From NCBI RefSeq assembly GCF_002927275.1, contig NZ_PRKW01000001.1, positions 186,001 through 250,000 of the forward strand: a DNA stretch of 64,000 nt. The letters run 5' to 3'. Below the pieces are notes generated by a model. It was not told the origin of the DNA. It did not search any database and worked only from the letters and a program-made list of their open reading frames with translations. Position numbers and translations under genes: made by a program. Below are positions 23,674 through 33,390 of the stretch, in pieces (position 1 is the stretch's first letter; the number at the start of each line of letters is the position of its first letter). This stretch comes from Arthrobacter pityocampae. Lineage in GTDB: Bacteria > Actinomycetota > Actinomycetes > Actinomycetales > Micrococcaceae.

Positions 23674-24459
23674 CTAATGCTGCGTTCGGGTCAGCCTGCC
23701 GTCGACGACGTCGAAACCCGCCGCGCGCAGCGCCGCGAGGTCCGCTTTCCGCAGGGCGCCGGCGTCGACCCGGCCGAGGAGATCGGGGCGCCGGTCGGCG
23801 GTGCGCTTGAACTGCTCGAGGCGCCGCCACTGCGCGATCTTCGCGTGGTTGCCGCTCAGCAGCACCTCGGGGACGTCGCGCCCGCGCCACGACGACGGCT
23901 TGGTATACACCGGGTACTCGAGCAGGCCGTCCGCGTGGGACTCCTCCACGAGGGATTCCGGGTTGCCGACGACGCCGGGGATGAGGCGTCCGACGGCCTC
24001 GACCATCGCGAGCACCGCCACCTCCCCACCGTTGAGGACGTAGTCGCCGAGGGACACCGGCCGGACGTCGAACTCGTCGCGCGCCCAGTCGACCGCACGT
24101 TCGTCGATGCCCTCGTAGCGGCCGCACGCGAAGACCAGGTGGTCGTGTCCGGCGAGCTCATGGGCCATCGCCTGGTCGAATACGGCACCGGCCGGGGACG
24201 GCACGATGAGGGTGGGCCGGGTGGCCGGCGCGTCCGCCCGGACCGCCTCGAGCGCCTGGGCCCAGGGCTCGGGCTTCATGACCATGCCCGCGCCCCCGCC
24301 GTAGGGGGTGTCGTCCACCGTGCGGTGCCGGTCGGTCGTGAAGGACCGCAGGTCGTGGATGCGCACGTCCAGCACGCCGTCCTGGCGCGCCTTCCCGATG
24401 AGGGACAGCTCCAGCGCGGCGAGGTACTCCGGGAAGATGGAGACGACGTCGATGCGCAC
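23674..24459 (-). CDS. trmD: tRNA (guanosine(37)-N1)-methyltransferase
   Basis: 261 residues. It methylates G37 of tRNAs to keep the reading frame. The SPOUT-type knot is clear: [54 protein letters not shown], and [14 protein letters not shown] near the C-terminus. GTG at 24459 shares one base with the rimM stop (TAGTG), so it is tightly coupled. Confidence 0.96.
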   Translation of the reverse strand: MRIDVVSIFPEYLAALELSLIGKARQDGVLDVRIHDLRSFTTDRHRTVDDTPYGGGAGMVMKPEPWAQALEAVRADAPATRPTLIVPSPAGAVFDQAMAHELAGHDHLVFACGRYEGIDERAVDWARDEFDVRPVSLGDYVLNGGEVAVLAMVEAVGRLIPGVVGNPESLVEESHADGLLEYPVYTKPSSWRGRDVPEVLLSGNHAKIAQWRRLEQFKRTADRRPDLLGRVDAGALRKADLAALRAAGFDVVDGRLTRTQH

Positions 24460-25115
24460 TAGTCGCGCGTCCCGCCCGGCCCGGAATCGGCGGGCGACTC
24501 CGCCGGCGACTCGGCGGACGCATCGGCGGGCGTATCCGTGGGCGCATCGCCCGCGGCAGCGTCGCGCGCGATGTCGTCGCCGTCGTCGGGGGCCTGGTTG
24601 GAGCCGGGGGTGTTGAGGTCGAGGAGGCCTGCCGGCGGCACGATCGTCACGAACCCAGCCGCCGGGTCCACCTCGGGCACGATCGAGCTGACGAACGGCA
24701 CGAACGCCTCGTGGCCGTCGGCGAGTTCGACGACGAGGAGGTCCTGGACGGCCATGGTCCGCAGGGCGGTGACCTTCCCGACGGACGCGCCGTCCACGCG
24801 GGCGTCGAGGCCGACGAGCTCGTGCTCGTACCAGGCATCGTCGTCGTCGTCCGGCGCGCCGGTGGTGTCGATGAAGAGCTGGGCACCGCGGAGGGTCTCG
24901 GCCTGGTTGCGGTCCGCCACCTGCTCGAAGCCGACGATCAGGATGTCCTTGTTCCACCGCGCCTTCACGACGGTGAGTTCGGTGACGGCCGCGCCCTCGA
25001 CACGGAACGTCTCGCCCGGCTCGAAGCGGTCCTCCGGGGCGTCGGTGAAGAGCTGGACCGTCACCTCTCCGCGGATGCCGTGGGGCTTCCCGATCCTGGC
25101 TACGAGTACGTCCAT
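24459..25115 (-). CDS. rimM: Ribosome maturation factor RimM
   Basis: 218 residues from the ATG at 25115, with AGGAGCACCACG before it. It assists late 30S assembly. N-terminal [20 protein letters not shown] and the PRC-barrel part [20 protein letters not shown] with LLDLN near residue 165 are typical. A C-terminal extension of about 50 residues, rich in Asp, Ala and Pro with [15 protein letters not shown] repeats, is not part of the family core and is probably disordered. Confidence 0.94.
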   Translation of the reverse strand: MDVLVARIGKPHGIRGEVTVQLFTDAPEDRFEPGETFRVEGAAVTELTVVKARWNKDILIVGFEQVADRNQAETLRGAQLFIDTTGAPDDDDDAWYEHELVGLDARVDGASVGKVTALRTMAVQDLLVVELADGHEAFVPFVSSIVPEVDPAAGFVTIVPPAGLLDLNTPGSNQAPDDGDDIARDAAAGDAPTDTPADASAESPAESPADSGPGGTRD

Positions 25116-25170
25116 CGTGGTGCTCCTGCTGGTCTGTGGCGGATACGTGGGTGCTACGGGGAGATACGGG

Positions 25171-25207
25171 AACGGCCCCACCACCAGGTCCTGGTGGTGG
25201 GGCCGTT
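25171..25207 (-). other. 17-bp perfect hairpin between khpA and rimM
   Basis: 25171-25187 pairs with 25191-25207 around a 3-nt loop. It lies within the rpsP-khpA-rimM-trmD series. There is no strong U-tract, only TTCCC. It could lower expression of rimM-trmD relative to rpsP, or protect the 3' end of the upstream mRNA. Confidence 0.6.
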
Positions 25208-25240
25208 CGGCACGCTGTTCGGCGTGAGGCTCTGGGCGGG

Positions 25241-25486
25241 TCAGTCCCGGCGGCGGTCGGTGTCGACGACGTCGACCCGCACCGGTTCGCCGTCCGCGAG
25301 GGCCGACACCACGGTGCGCAGTGCGCGGGCGGTGCGTCCCTGGCGGCCGATCACGCGGCCGAGGTCCTCCTGGTGGACGCGGACCTCGAGCGTTTCGCCG
25401 CGGCGGTTGGTCTTCGCGGAGACCCTGACGTCGTCAGGGTTGTCGACGATGCCGCGGACGAGGTGCTCCAGAGCTTCGGCCAGCAA
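25241..25486 (-). CDS. khpA: KH-domain RNA-binding protein KhpA
   Basis: 81 residues. A single KH domain with the GxxG loop [15 protein letters not shown]. KhpA-type proteins bind RNA and are usually encoded between rpsP and rimM, as here. The start is TTG at 25486, one base after the rpsP stop; the SD is within the rpsP end. Confidence 0.93.
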   Translation of the reverse strand: MLAEALEHLVRGIVDNPDDVRVSAKTNRRGETLEVRVHQEDLGRVIGRQGRTARALRTVVSALADGEPVRVDVVDTDRRRD

Positions 25487-25487
25487 G

Positions 25488-25892
25488 TTACTCTGCCTCG
25501 GTGGCTTCCGCGGCGGCGTCGTCGGTCTTCTTCGCCTTCGGGGTGATGGCCTCGGGGACGATCACGGAGCCCTTCTCGGGGGCGACGAACGCCTCCTTGG
25601 CGGCCTTGGTCCTCAGGGTGCCTTCCTGGCCCTTGAGTCCCTTGAACTTCTGCCAGTCGCCGGTGATCTTCAGCAGGACGGAGACCTGCTCGGTGGGCTG
25701 CGCGCCGACACCGAGCCAGTACTGCGCACGCTCGGAGTTGATCTCGATGAACGAGGGCTCCTCGGTGGGGTTGTACTTGCCGATCTCTTCGAGGGCACGG
25801 CCATCACGCTTGGAGCGCGAATCCATGACGACGACGCGGTAGAACGGTGCGCGGATCTTGCCCATGCGCTTGAGGCGAATCTTTACGGCCAC
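25488..25892 (-). CDS. rpsP: 30S ribosomal protein S16
   Basis: 134 residues from the GTG at 25892 ([19 protein letters not shown]). The open frame extends upstream, but the family begins here; AAGGAG lies about 11 bases upstream. Residues [20 protein letters not shown] are typical. A C-terminal extension with [14 protein letters not shown] is disordered and common in Actinobacteria. First gene of the rpsP-khpA-rimM-trmD group. Confidence 0.96.
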   Translation of the reverse strand: MAVKIRLKRMGKIRAPFYRVVVMDSRSKRDGRALEEIGKYNPTEEPSFIEINSERAQYWLGVGAQPTEQVSVLLKITGDWQKFKGLKGQEGTLRTKAAKEAFVAPEKGSVIVPEAITPKAKKTDDAAAEATEAE

Positions 25893-26046
25893 TTGTGTGG
25901 TCACTCCTTGTAAATGAAAAGGGGCGAACCCGTCATCCTGCTCCCGTGGGGCGGGCCATTCATGGGGGTTCAAAGGACACAATGCACGCGCAGAGAGAGG
26001 GGCTGCACGGATCGAGTACGGAACCATTGTGCCAGACGGCCGTGCT

Positions 26047-26958
26047 TTAGGCGATTCCGCCGGGCGCTGCGCCGGGGGCGTCGGCGACGGCGACCCGGAG
26101 CCGGTTCCGCCAGGGGTCCTCGAAGCGCAGTTCGGCCCCCGTGTGGTGGTTCGGGACGCCTGCGTGGGCCAGGCGGTCCGCCAGCGCGCCGACCTCGTCG
26201 GCCGACGGCACCCGGAGGAGGACCTCGCCCAGTCCGAGGGTGTCCTTCCGCGGCCCGGCGCCCCTGCTGTTCCACACGTTCATGGCCATGTGGTGGTGGT
26301 AGCCGCCCGCGGAGACGAAGAGGGCCTGGTCGTGCCACCCGGCGGTGCGCTCGAAGCCGAGGACGCCCACGTAGAAGCGGTGGGCCGTGCCGACGTCGCC
26401 GACCTGCAGGTGGACGTGGCCGATGCTCGCCGCCTTCGACTGCGCGTGGGACACCGCGTCCTCGGTGAGGTGCCGCTCGAGGTAGTCCCGCGGGGGAAGG
26501 GGGAGATTGTCCATGACCACCGAACGAACATCCTCCGTCCCGCCTGTCCATGTCCAGCTGCCCCGGGGCCGGTCGACGTACAGTTCGATGCCGTTCCCCT
26601 CGGGGTCCGTGAAGTAGAACGCCTCGCTCACGAGGTGGTCGGCGCTGCCCACGTAGGTGCTGAGTTCGTGCCGTGCGGCGGAGGCGACGGCGGCGGCGAG
26701 ATCCGCACGGTCGGCGAAGAGGAGAGCGGTGTGGAAGAGGCCGGCCTCGCCGGGCGGCGGGAGGCGCAGGTGCCGGGCGGACTCGAGGCGGAGGACGGCG
26801 CTCCCCCGGCGTCCGAGGACGACGGCGTCGGTCCCGTCCTCGAGCACCTGGAGCCCGAGGGCGGTGGTGTAGTAGCGGGACAGGGCGGACAGGTCGCCGA
26901 CCCTGAGGGTCAGGGCCCCCATGGCGGTGTCGGCGGGCAGCAGGTCCCGGGCAGGCAT
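26047..26958 (-). CDS. VOC family dioxygenase-like protein (catechol 2,3-dioxygenase/glyoxalase fold)
   Basis: 303 residues with two VOC modules. The first runs from [20 protein letters not shown] to [18 protein letters not shown]; the second from [20 protein letters not shown] to [11 protein letters not shown]. Candidate metal ligands are His in FHTALL, Glu in NGIELY and His in GHVHLQVGD. Similar to CatE-type proteins of Gram-positive bacteria; the substrate cannot be told. AAGGAG precedes the ATG. Confidence 0.85.
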   Translation of the reverse strand: MPARDLLPADTAMGALTLRVGDLSALSRYYTTALGLQVLEDGTDAVVLGRRGSAVLRLESARHLRLPPPGEAGLFHTALLFADRADLAAAVASAARHELSTYVGSADHLVSEAFYFTDPEGNGIELYVDRPRGSWTWTGGTEDVRSVVMDNLPLPPRDYLERHLTEDAVSHAQSKAASIGHVHLQVGDVGTAHRFYVGVLGFERTAGWHDQALFVSAGGYHHHMAMNVWNSRGAGPRKDTLGLGEVLLRVPSADEVGALADRLAHAGVPNHHTGAELRFEDPWRNRLRVAVADAPGAAPGGIA

Positions 26959-27012
26959 ATCGGCTCCTTCGAGTGGACGGTCTCCCTCCGCACAACTAGT
27001 TGAAGCTTCAAG

Positions 27013-28131
27013 TTATTCCTCAAAGGACTCGCGCACGACTTCTCCCCGCAGCACCACCGCCCGGAGCGCGGCGAGGGCTCCCGTGTCCAGGCGCGGGTCC
27101 CCTGCGCAGACGACGGCGTCGGCGCTCGCTCCCTCCTCGATGCCGGGGAAACCCAGCCATGTCCGGGCGGACCAGCAGGCCGCGTCGAGCGCCGCGACCG
27201 GGCCGAGGCCTGCTGCGGCCAGGGCCGCCACCTCGTCGGGGAGCCGCCCGTGGGTGATGACGCTTCCGGCGTCGGTTCCCGCGTAGACGGCGATCCCGGC
27301 GTCGTGGGCCCGCCGGACCATGGCCTCGCGGCCGCCCCACAGCCGGCGCATGTGCGCCGCGTAGTCCGGGTACTTGCCGGCGGCGCCGTCGGCGATGGCG
27401 GGGAAGGTGTCGATGTTGATCAGCGTGGGGACGATCGCGACGCCCTGCTCCACGAAGCGGGGGATGTGCCGGGGAAGCATGCCGGTGGCGTGCTCGATGC
27501 AGTCGATCCCGGCGTCGAGCATGCCGTCGAGCGTCTCGGCCGCGAAGCAGTGGGCCGTCACGCGGGCGCCCTCCGCGTGCGCGGCGTCGACGGCGTCCTT
27601 CAGGGCGGCGGGCGGGAAGGCGGGGGCGAGGTCGCCGACGGAGCGGTCGATCCAGTCCCCCACGATCTTGACCCACCCGTCACCGCGCCGCGCCTGCTCG
27701 GCGACGGCCCCGGCGAGGTCCGCCGGTTCCACCTCGACGGCGTAGTCGCGGAAGTAGCGGCGCGTCCGTGCCACGTGGCGGCCCGCGCGCACCAGGCGCG
27801 GGAGGTCCGCGCGGTCCTGGATCCACCGTGTGTCGTTGACGACGCCGGCATCCCGGATGAGCAGCGTGCCTGCGTCGCGGTCCTGCAGCGCCTGCTGCTC
27901 CGCCAGCGCGTCGGGCACCCGGCCCCGCCGGTCGAGGCCGACATGGCAGTGCGCGTCCACGAGGCCGGGCAGCACCCAGCCCTCGAGGGTCCGCGAAGGA
28001 CGGCCCGGTGGGCGCCGGAAGGTGAAGCGGCCGTCCTGCACGTAGACGTCCGGCACCGACTCCGACGGCGACACCAGCACCGACCCGGTGAGGTGCAGGA
28101 ACCCGGGCCCGTCAGGCAGCACGGAGTCCAC
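27013..28131 (-). CDS. Amidohydrolase family metal-dependent hydrolase
   Basis: 372 residues from the GTG at 28131, chosen for GGGAGG ten bases upstream; the frame is open to 28161. Metal-binding motifs of the superfamily are present: VDAHCHVG (HxH), VKIVGDW (Lys), VTAHCFA and CIEHATGM (two His) and YAGTDAGS (Asp). It resembles imidazolonepropionase/prolidase-like enzymes. Substrate unknown. It lies downstream of an alpha/beta hydrolase in the same direction and may share its transcript. Confidence 0.85.
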   Translation of the reverse strand: MDSVLPDGPGFLHLTGSVLVSPSESVPDVYVQDGRFTFRRPPGRPSRTLEGWVLPGLVDAHCHVGLDRRGRVPDALAEQQALQDRDAGTLLIRDAGVVNDTRWIQDRADLPRLVRAGRHVARTRRYFRDYAVEVEPADLAGAVAEQARRGDGWVKIVGDWIDRSVGDLAPAFPPAALKDAVDAAHAEGARVTAHCFAAETLDGMLDAGIDCIEHATGMLPRHIPRFVEQGVAIVPTLINIDTFPAIADGAAGKYPDYAAHMRRLWGGREAMVRRAHDAGIAVYAGTDAGSVITHGRLPDEVAALAAAGLGPVAALDAACWSARTWLGFPGIEEGASADAVVCAGDPRLDTGALAALRAVVLRGEVVRESFEE

Positions 28132-28221
28132 CGGTCCCGGCCCTCCCGCGGCGACCTGCACGCGGCGGCCCGGCGGCGACCGGCGTGGAGGACGACGCGG
28201 CCTCGTGGCGACCGGCGGGCC

Positions 28222-28929
28222 TCACGCCGCGGCCTCGTGGCGCCCGGCGCGGAGGAAGGCCCGGATGAGTGCATCGCCCTCGGGGGTGTCGTGCGGCCGG
28301 TGACCGCCGGGAGCCACACGGTGGGTCGCACCGGTGCCGGCGAGGTACTCCGCGACCTCCTCGTACAGGGGTTCCCAGCCGCCGGTCAGGACCAGGGTCG
28401 GCACACCGGGGACGATCGCCAGCGGAGCCTCCCAGGGCGGGCTCTGGAGCCGGAGCCTGGCGGCGTCCCGCCGGGCATCGCCCGTGACCGGCGTCCGTGG
28501 GTCGGCGTCGAAGACGCGCCGCACGAAGGCGCGCAGGAAGTCGTCGTCGGACATCGCATGGCGCTCCGCGAGGAGCGGCGCCATCAGGGCGATGTGCGCG
28601 GCCGTGGCCGGCAGATCCGCCGTGAGGGAGAAGCACGCCGGCTCCACGAGGGTGAGCGAGCGCACCAGCTCCGGGCGGTCGACGGCGAGCATCATCGCCG
28701 CGACCGCGCCCTGCGAGTGGGCGACGACGTGTCCCCCGCCGCCCAGGGCGTCCGCGACGATCTCCTGGTCCCGGTCGTGGCCCGTGGCGACGGGCTCCTC
28801 GGTGGCGGAGAACCCGTGCCGTCGGATGTACAGGCAGTCGAAGTCGAGGGACAGGCCGTGCTGACGGGGCCAGGCCGCGGCACCGAAGGAGCCGCTGCCG
28901 TGGACGAACACCACGCGCTCAGCACCCAT
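28222..28929 (-). CDS. Alpha/beta hydrolase
   Basis: 235 residues. VVFVHGSGSFG (oxyanion region), nucleophile elbow VVAHSQGAVAAMM and late His in GGHRPHDTPEG. Acid residue probably in the TGGWEPLYEE loop. Substrate unknown. The frame has GTG-ATG at its start; the ATG at 28929 is used. Confidence 0.85.
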   Translation of the reverse strand: MGAERVVFVHGSGSFGAAAWPRQHGLSLDFDCLYIRRHGFSATEEPVATGHDRDQEIVADALGGGGHVVAHSQGAVAAMMLAVDRPELVRSLTLVEPACFSLTADLPATAAHIALMAPLLAERHAMSDDDFLRAFVRRVFDADPRTPVTGDARRDAARLRLQSPPWEAPLAIVPGVPTLVLTGGWEPLYEEVAEYLAGTGATHRVAPGGHRPHDTPEGDALIRAFLRAGRHEAAA

Positions 28930-28991
28930 CACGATCCGGTGCCCCGCACTGCCCGGGGCCGGCCGGTCGGATCCTCGGACGGCACCGGGAC

Positions 28992-30575
28992 CTACTTCCC
29001 GAGGAACTTCTCGAAGCCCTTGGGGAGGTTCATCGCCGACGGGTCGAAGTCCTGCTGGCCACCGAACGCGGCGCCGGTGGGTGCCGCCGCACGGGCGGCG
29101 GCACGCCGGGCCTCCGCCTCCTGGAGCTCCTGCGCGGCCTTCGCGGGGTTGCCCGAGCGGGCTTTCTTCTTGCCCTTCGCGGCGGCGGCCTTGGTCTTGC
29201 GGGGTCCGCCGAAGCCTCCCGGACCGGCCATGCCGGGCATACCCGGGATGCCGCCGCCGGAGGCCATCTTCTTCATCATCTTCTGGGCCTGCGTGAAGCG
29301 CTCCAGCAAACCGTTGACCTCGGACACGTGGACGCCGGAACCGCGGGCGATCCTCGCGCGGCGGGATCCGTTGATGATCTTCGGGGCGAGGCGCTCGTGC
29401 GGGGTCATCGATCGGACGATGGCCTCCACGCGGTCGATCTCGCGCTCGTCGAAGTTCTCCAGCTGCTCCCGCATGTTGGCGGCACCCGGCATCATCATGA
29501 GCATCTTCTTCATGGAGCCCATGTTGCGGATCTGCTGCATCTGCGCGAGGAAGTCGTCGAGGGTGAAGTCCTCCTGGTCGGCGAACTTCTTCGCCATCCG
29601 GGCCGCTTCGTCCTTGTCCCAGGACTGCTCGGCCTGCTCGATCAGGGTGAGGATGTCACCCATGTCGAGGATGCGCGAGGCCATGCGGTCGGGGTGGAAC
29701 AGCTCGAAGTCGCCGAGGCCCTCACCCGTCGAGGCGAACATGACCGGCTTGCCCGTCACGGACGCGACCGAGAGGGCCGCGCCGCCACGGGCGTCGCCGT
29801 CGAGCTTGGTCAGGACGACGCCGGTGAAGTCCACGCCCTCGTTGAAGGCGAGGGCGGTGTTGACGGCGTCCTGGCCGATCATCGCGTCGATGACGAACAG
29901 CACCTCGTCGGGGCTGATGGCCGCGCGGATGTCCGCCGCCTGCTGCATGAGCTCGGCGTCCACGCCGAGGCGGCCGGCGGTGTCGACGATGACGACGTCG
30001 TGCAGCCGGGCGCGGGCCTCCGCGACACCCTGGCGGGCGACGGCGACCGGGTCACCGGTGGCGGCCTCGAACTCGGAGCTGACGCCCGGGTGCGGCGCGT
30101 AGACGGGCACGCCGGCCCGCTCACCGTTGACCTGGAGCTGCCGGACGGCGTTGGGGCGCTGGAGGTCGCACGCGACGAGCAGGGGGCTGTGGCCCTGGCC
30201 CTTGAGCCACTTGGAGAGCTTGCCCGCGAGCGTCGTCTTACCCGCACCCTGCAGGCCGGCCAGCATGATGACCGTGGGCGGGTTCTTCGCGAGCCGGATG
30301 CGTCGGGTCTCGCCGCCCAGGATCCCCACGAGTTCCTCGTTGACGATCTTGACGATCTGCTGGCCCGGGTTCAGGGCCTGCGAGACCTCGAGGCCGAGGG
30401 CGCGTTCCTTGACGGCGGCCGTGAAGGCGCGCACCACGGGGACGGCGACGTCGGCGTCGAGCAGGGCGCGGCGGATCTCGCGGACCGTGGCATCGATGTC
30501 CGCCTCGGTGAGGCGGCCCTTGCCGCGGAGGTTCTTGAAGGTCGCAGTCAGCCGGTCGGAGAGTGAATTGAACAC
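28992..30575 (-). CDS. ffh: Signal recognition particle protein Ffh
   Basis: 527 residues. N domain, then the GTPase with MLAGLQGAGKTTLAGKLSKW, VIVDTAGRLGVDAEL and LTKLDGDARGGAALS, then the Met-rich M domain (AQMQQIRNMGSMKKMLMMMP). The C-terminal tail is long and disordered with GGGIPGMPGMAGPGGFGG and Lys-rich runs. It binds SRP RNA and signal peptides and docks on FtsY (gene at 35.5 kb). Confidence 0.97.
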   Translation of the reverse strand: MFNSLSDRLTATFKNLRGKGRLTEADIDATVREIRRALLDADVAVPVVRAFTAAVKERALGLEVSQALNPGQQIVKIVNEELVGILGGETRRIRLAKNPPTVIMLAGLQGAGKTTLAGKLSKWLKGQGHSPLLVACDLQRPNAVRQLQVNGERAGVPVYAPHPGVSSEFEAATGDPVAVARQGVAEARARLHDVVIVDTAGRLGVDAELMQQAADIRAAISPDEVLFVIDAMIGQDAVNTALAFNEGVDFTGVVLTKLDGDARGGAALSVASVTGKPVMFASTGEGLGDFELFHPDRMASRILDMGDILTLIEQAEQSWDKDEAARMAKKFADQEDFTLDDFLAQMQQIRNMGSMKKMLMMMPGAANMREQLENFDEREIDRVEAIVRSMTPHERLAPKIINGSRRARIARGSGVHVSEVNGLLERFTQAQKMMKKMASGGGIPGMPGMAGPGGFGGPRKTKAAAAKGKKKARSGNPAKAAQELQEAEARRAAARAAAPTGAAFGGQQDFDPSAMNLPKGFEKFLGK

Positions 30576-30768
30576 GTGCCGTGCACTACTTTCATCGGGG
30601 ACTTTGGAGACTCAACTCCCTAGGGTATCAACTGGGTGCGCCGCAGGAGCCCCCGGTCGCGCGCCCCCTGGGCACTCCCCGCACGGCACGGCCGGCAGGC
30701 TGCGCGCAAACCGCGACCCGCCCGTCCGGCGCAGGACACCCCGGGGGCAGAAGTGGCAAGGTGAAGAG

Positions 30769-32211
30769 GTGGACACTTCCTCGCTCGCAGAGCACGACAC
30801 CATTCCCGCCGACGCCGACACCCGGGTCAGGACGCTCCTGATCCTCGGTGCCTCCGGCGACCTGACCGGGCGCCTCCTCCTGCCGGGACTCGCGCGGCTC
30901 ATCCGCCTCGGCCGTACCGACGGGCTGAACCTCGTGGGCGCGGGCTCCGACGACTGGACCGACGAGCAGTGGCACGAACGGCTGGACGAGTCCTTCGCCG
31001 TCGCCCGCGAGAAGGCCGACGACGCCGGGCGGGCGTCGCTGCAGCAGGTGCGCAACAACAGCCGGTACCACTTCCTCGACGTGACGAAGGACGGCCTCGC
31101 CGACCTGGTGCAGGGCCTCGAGGGGCCGGTGGCCATCTACTTCGCGCTGCCCCCGGCCGTCAGCCAGCTGGCCTGCAGCGCCCTCGGGCCGGATTCACTG
31201 CCGAAGAGCACCCGCCTCGTGATGGAGAAGCCCTTCGGCACCGACCAGGCCAGCGCGCACCAGCTCAACGAGAAGCTCGCCGGGCTCGTCCCCGAACAGA
31301 ACATCCATCGCGTGGACCATTTCCTGGGGAAGGCGACGGTCTTCAACATCCTCGGCCTCCGGTTCGCGAACCGCATCCTCGAGCCGGTCTGGAACAACCT
31401 GCACATCGAGAAGGTCGAGGTGATCTTCGACGAGGACCTCGCCCTCGAGAACCGGGCCCGCTACTACGACCGCGCCGGCGCCCTGCGCGACATGATCCAG
31501 AGCCACCTGCTGCACGTCATGGCACTCCTGGCCCTGAACCCGCCGTCGACCCTGCACGAGAGGGACCTCCGGGACCACATCGGGTCCGTCCTCCGGGCGA
31601 GCACCGTGGACCTGGACGCTCCGGGCAGCAGCCGCAGGGCGCGCTATGCAGCGGGCACGATCGGCGACCGGGAGATCCCCGACTACGCAGCCGAGCCCGG
31701 TGTCGACCCGGAGAAGGGCACCGAGACGCTCGCCGAGATCACCGTGTCCATCAACAACGAACGCTGGTCCGGCGTGCCGTTCATCCTCCGCTCCGGTAAG
31801 GCGCTCGGCGCCAAGCGGAAGGAGGCCGTCATCACCTTCCGGCCGGTGAACCACCTGCCCGTCGGGTTCTCCGGCCAGGACGAGCCGACGAAGCTGCGCA
31901 TCGGGTTCGGTCCCGACACCCTCCAGCTGGAGATCGACGTCAACGGGCCCGGCGACATCTTCTCCCTCGACCGGGCCACCCTCAGCGCCAACCTGAACGA
32001 GACGGACCTGCTCCCCTACGGTGAGGTGATCGAGGGCGTCCTCGCGGGAGATCCGACGCTCTCCGTCCGCGGCGACACCGCCGAGGACTGCTGGCGCATC
32101 GTGGAGCCGGTCCTGCAGGCGTGGTCGGAGGGCCGCGTGCCCCTCGAGGAGTACCCGGCAGGCTCGGAGGGTCCGACGGCGTGGCCGTCCTCGCACGGGC
32201 GCAAGGAGTAG
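30769..32211 (+). CDS. zwf: Glucose-6-phosphate dehydrogenase
   Basis: 480 residues from the GTG at 30769 (GGTGAAGAG before it). The Rossmann loop is LLILGASGDLTGRLLLPGL; substrate-binding VMEKPFGTD and HRVDHFLGKATVFNIL are present (the usual motif is RIDHYLGKE, so the Tyr is Phe and the last Glu is Ala). It also has RARYYDRAGALRDMIQSHLL. It oxidises glucose-6-phosphate in the pentose-phosphate pathway. The altered motif and a location away from other pentose-phosphate genes suggest a second, divergent isoform. Divergent from ffh. Confidence 0.92.
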   Translation: MDTSSLAEHDTIPADADTRVRTLLILGASGDLTGRLLLPGLARLIRLGRTDGLNLVGAGSDDWTDEQWHERLDESFAVAREKADDAGRASLQQVRNNSRYHFLDVTKDGLADLVQGLEGPVAIYFALPPAVSQLACSALGPDSLPKSTRLVMEKPFGTDQASAHQLNEKLAGLVPEQNIHRVDHFLGKATVFNILGLRFANRILEPVWNNLHIEKVEVIFDEDLALENRARYYDRAGALRDMIQSHLLHVMALLALNPPSTLHERDLRDHIGSVLRASTVDLDAPGSSRRARYAAGTIGDREIPDYAAEPGVDPEKGTETLAEITVSINNERWSGVPFILRSGKALGAKRKEAVITFRPVNHLPVGFSGQDEPTKLRIGFGPDTLQLEIDVNGPGDIFSLDRATLSANLNETDLLPYGEVIEGVLAGDPTLSVRGDTAEDCWRIVEPVLQAWSEGRVPLEEYPAGSEGPTAWPSSHGRKE

Positions 32212-32260
32212 GTCCCGCGGGGTCCGTCCGGGGCGACCAGGCGTTGCGCCGACCCTTGCG

Positions 32261-32362
32261 CCCACCGACTCACCTAGCCCCTTTGCCATTCTGCCCACCG
32301 ACTCACCCTGTTCCCCGGGCATGACGCATGATGCCCGCTGAGGAAGGCGGGTCGGCGGGCAG
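32261..32362. repeat. Intergenic foldable repeat, copy 1
   Basis: A half copy (CCCACCGACTCACC at 32261-32274) and a full copy 32291-32362. The full copy has outer arms CTGCCCACCGACTC and GGGTCGGCGGGCAG (two mismatches) and an inner hairpin GGGCAT...ATGCCC. The same layout recurs at 33391-33460. It lies between convergent genes. Confidence 0.7.
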
Positions 32363-32424
32363 AAGGATCAGGGGCCACTCCGGTCGAGTGGGCTGATCGG
32401 CCGCGCCGGAGGGAGTTCCGGCGC

Positions 32425-32907
32425 TCAGACGACCGCGCGGGCCAGCAGCTCGTCGAGTTGCCCGTAGGCATCCGCGAGGCCGTCCTCCATCCCGGACTGC
32501 GCCATGCCGTCCCGTGCCTCCATGCTCGGATAGACGGCGTGAGCGGAGAGTCGTGTCCTGCCGTCCCCCAGGGCCTGGAAGGTCAGGAACTCGATGCTCA
32601 CGACGTCCGGGTAGCCGTCGTACTCGAAGGTCTGGATCGCGAAATCGTTCTCCCTGACCGTGTGGAAGACACCGCTGAACACATGGTCGACGCCGTCGGG
32701 TCCGGTGTGGGTGTAGCGGTAGCTGCCGCCGGTCCGGAAGGCATAGTGGTCGACACCTATTCGGTTGCGTCGCGGGCCCAGCCACCGGGCGACGAGATCG
32801 GGATCCGCGTAGGCGTGGAAGACCTCCGCCACGGGATGGTCGAACTCGCGTTCGAAGTCGATGAAGGGAAGGCCCTCCGGGACGGTGAGTTTCAGGGCAT
32901 TGCTCAT
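32425..32907 (-). CDS. SRPBCC (AHSA1-type) family protein
   Basis: 160 residues. FEREFDHPVAEVFHAYADPD then LVARWLGPR are the start of the START/AHSA1 fold; EFLTFQALGDGRTRLSAHAV and the C-terminal amphipathic helix complete it. It probably binds a hydrophobic ligand. It overlaps the preceding ArsR gene by 4 nt; ArsR-SRPBCC pairs are common and usually co-regulated. Confidence 0.9.
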   Translation of the reverse strand: MSNALKLTVPEGLPFIDFEREFDHPVAEVFHAYADPDLVARWLGPRRNRIGVDHYAFRTGGSYRYTHTGPDGVDHVFSGVFHTVRENDFAIQTFEYDGYPDVVSIEFLTFQALGDGRTRLSAHAVYPSMEARDGMAQSGMEDGLADAYGQLDELLARAVV

Positions 32908-33260
32908 GTCGAGTCCTTTGCCTGCGAGCCACGCACTGCGGCCCGGGTGGAGAGCACGGCGTCGAGGCCGCGGAACTGCTCCTCGTGGATCAGCCGGTAC
33001 TGGTCGATCCAGGCGGTGAGCGCCTCCAGTCGTGCGGGGTTCAGGTGGACGGGCCGGCGCTGGGCGTCACGCGTGCGCGTGACGAGCTCTGCCTGCTCGA
33101 GGACCTGGATGTGCTTCGAGATCGCCTGTTTGGTGATCGCGAAGGGTTCCGCCAGTTCGTTGACCGTGGCCGGACCCCGGCTGAGCCGGGCGATGAGACG
33201 GCGGCGGACGGGATCGGCCAGCGCCAGGAAGGCGAGGTCGAGGCGTTCGTCGTCGCTCAC
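32904..33260 (-). CDS. ArsR-family winged-helix regulator
   Basis: 118 residues. FLALADPVRRRLIARLSRGP then VNELAEPFAITKQAISKHIQ and LEQAELVTRTRDAQRR form the winged helix; VHLNPARLEALTAWIDQY is typical for regulators paired with SRPBCC proteins. No metal-binding Cys is seen, so it is probably not a metal sensor. It likely represses its own operon through the dyads at 33295-33324. Confidence 0.9.
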   Translation of the reverse strand: MSDDERLDLAFLALADPVRRRLIARLSRGPATVNELAEPFAITKQAISKHIQVLEQAELVTRTRDAQRRPVHLNPARLEALTAWIDQYRLIHEEQFRGLDAVLSTRAAVRGSQAKDST

Positions 33261-33294
33261 GGGTCACGCTCCGGTATCAGACCACTGCTTTAAC

Positions 33295-33324
33295 CAACGG
33301 GGTCGTTGATCAACCAGGTGGTTG
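33295..33324. promoter_or_regulatory. Candidate operator of the ArsR regulator
   Basis: Two adjacent dyads lie just upstream of the arsR-like gene: CAACG-GGGT-CGTTG (33295-33308) and CAACCA-GG-TGGTTG (33311-33324). Shared CAAC/GTTG half-sites suggest a dimeric HTH protein. AT content is raised here. Confidence 0.5.
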
Positions 33325-33390
33325 TTCAAGGGTAATCCCGGCGAAAGGGGAAGGACAAGGGGTCGGCTTCCTCTTTTTCACGAACCCGTG

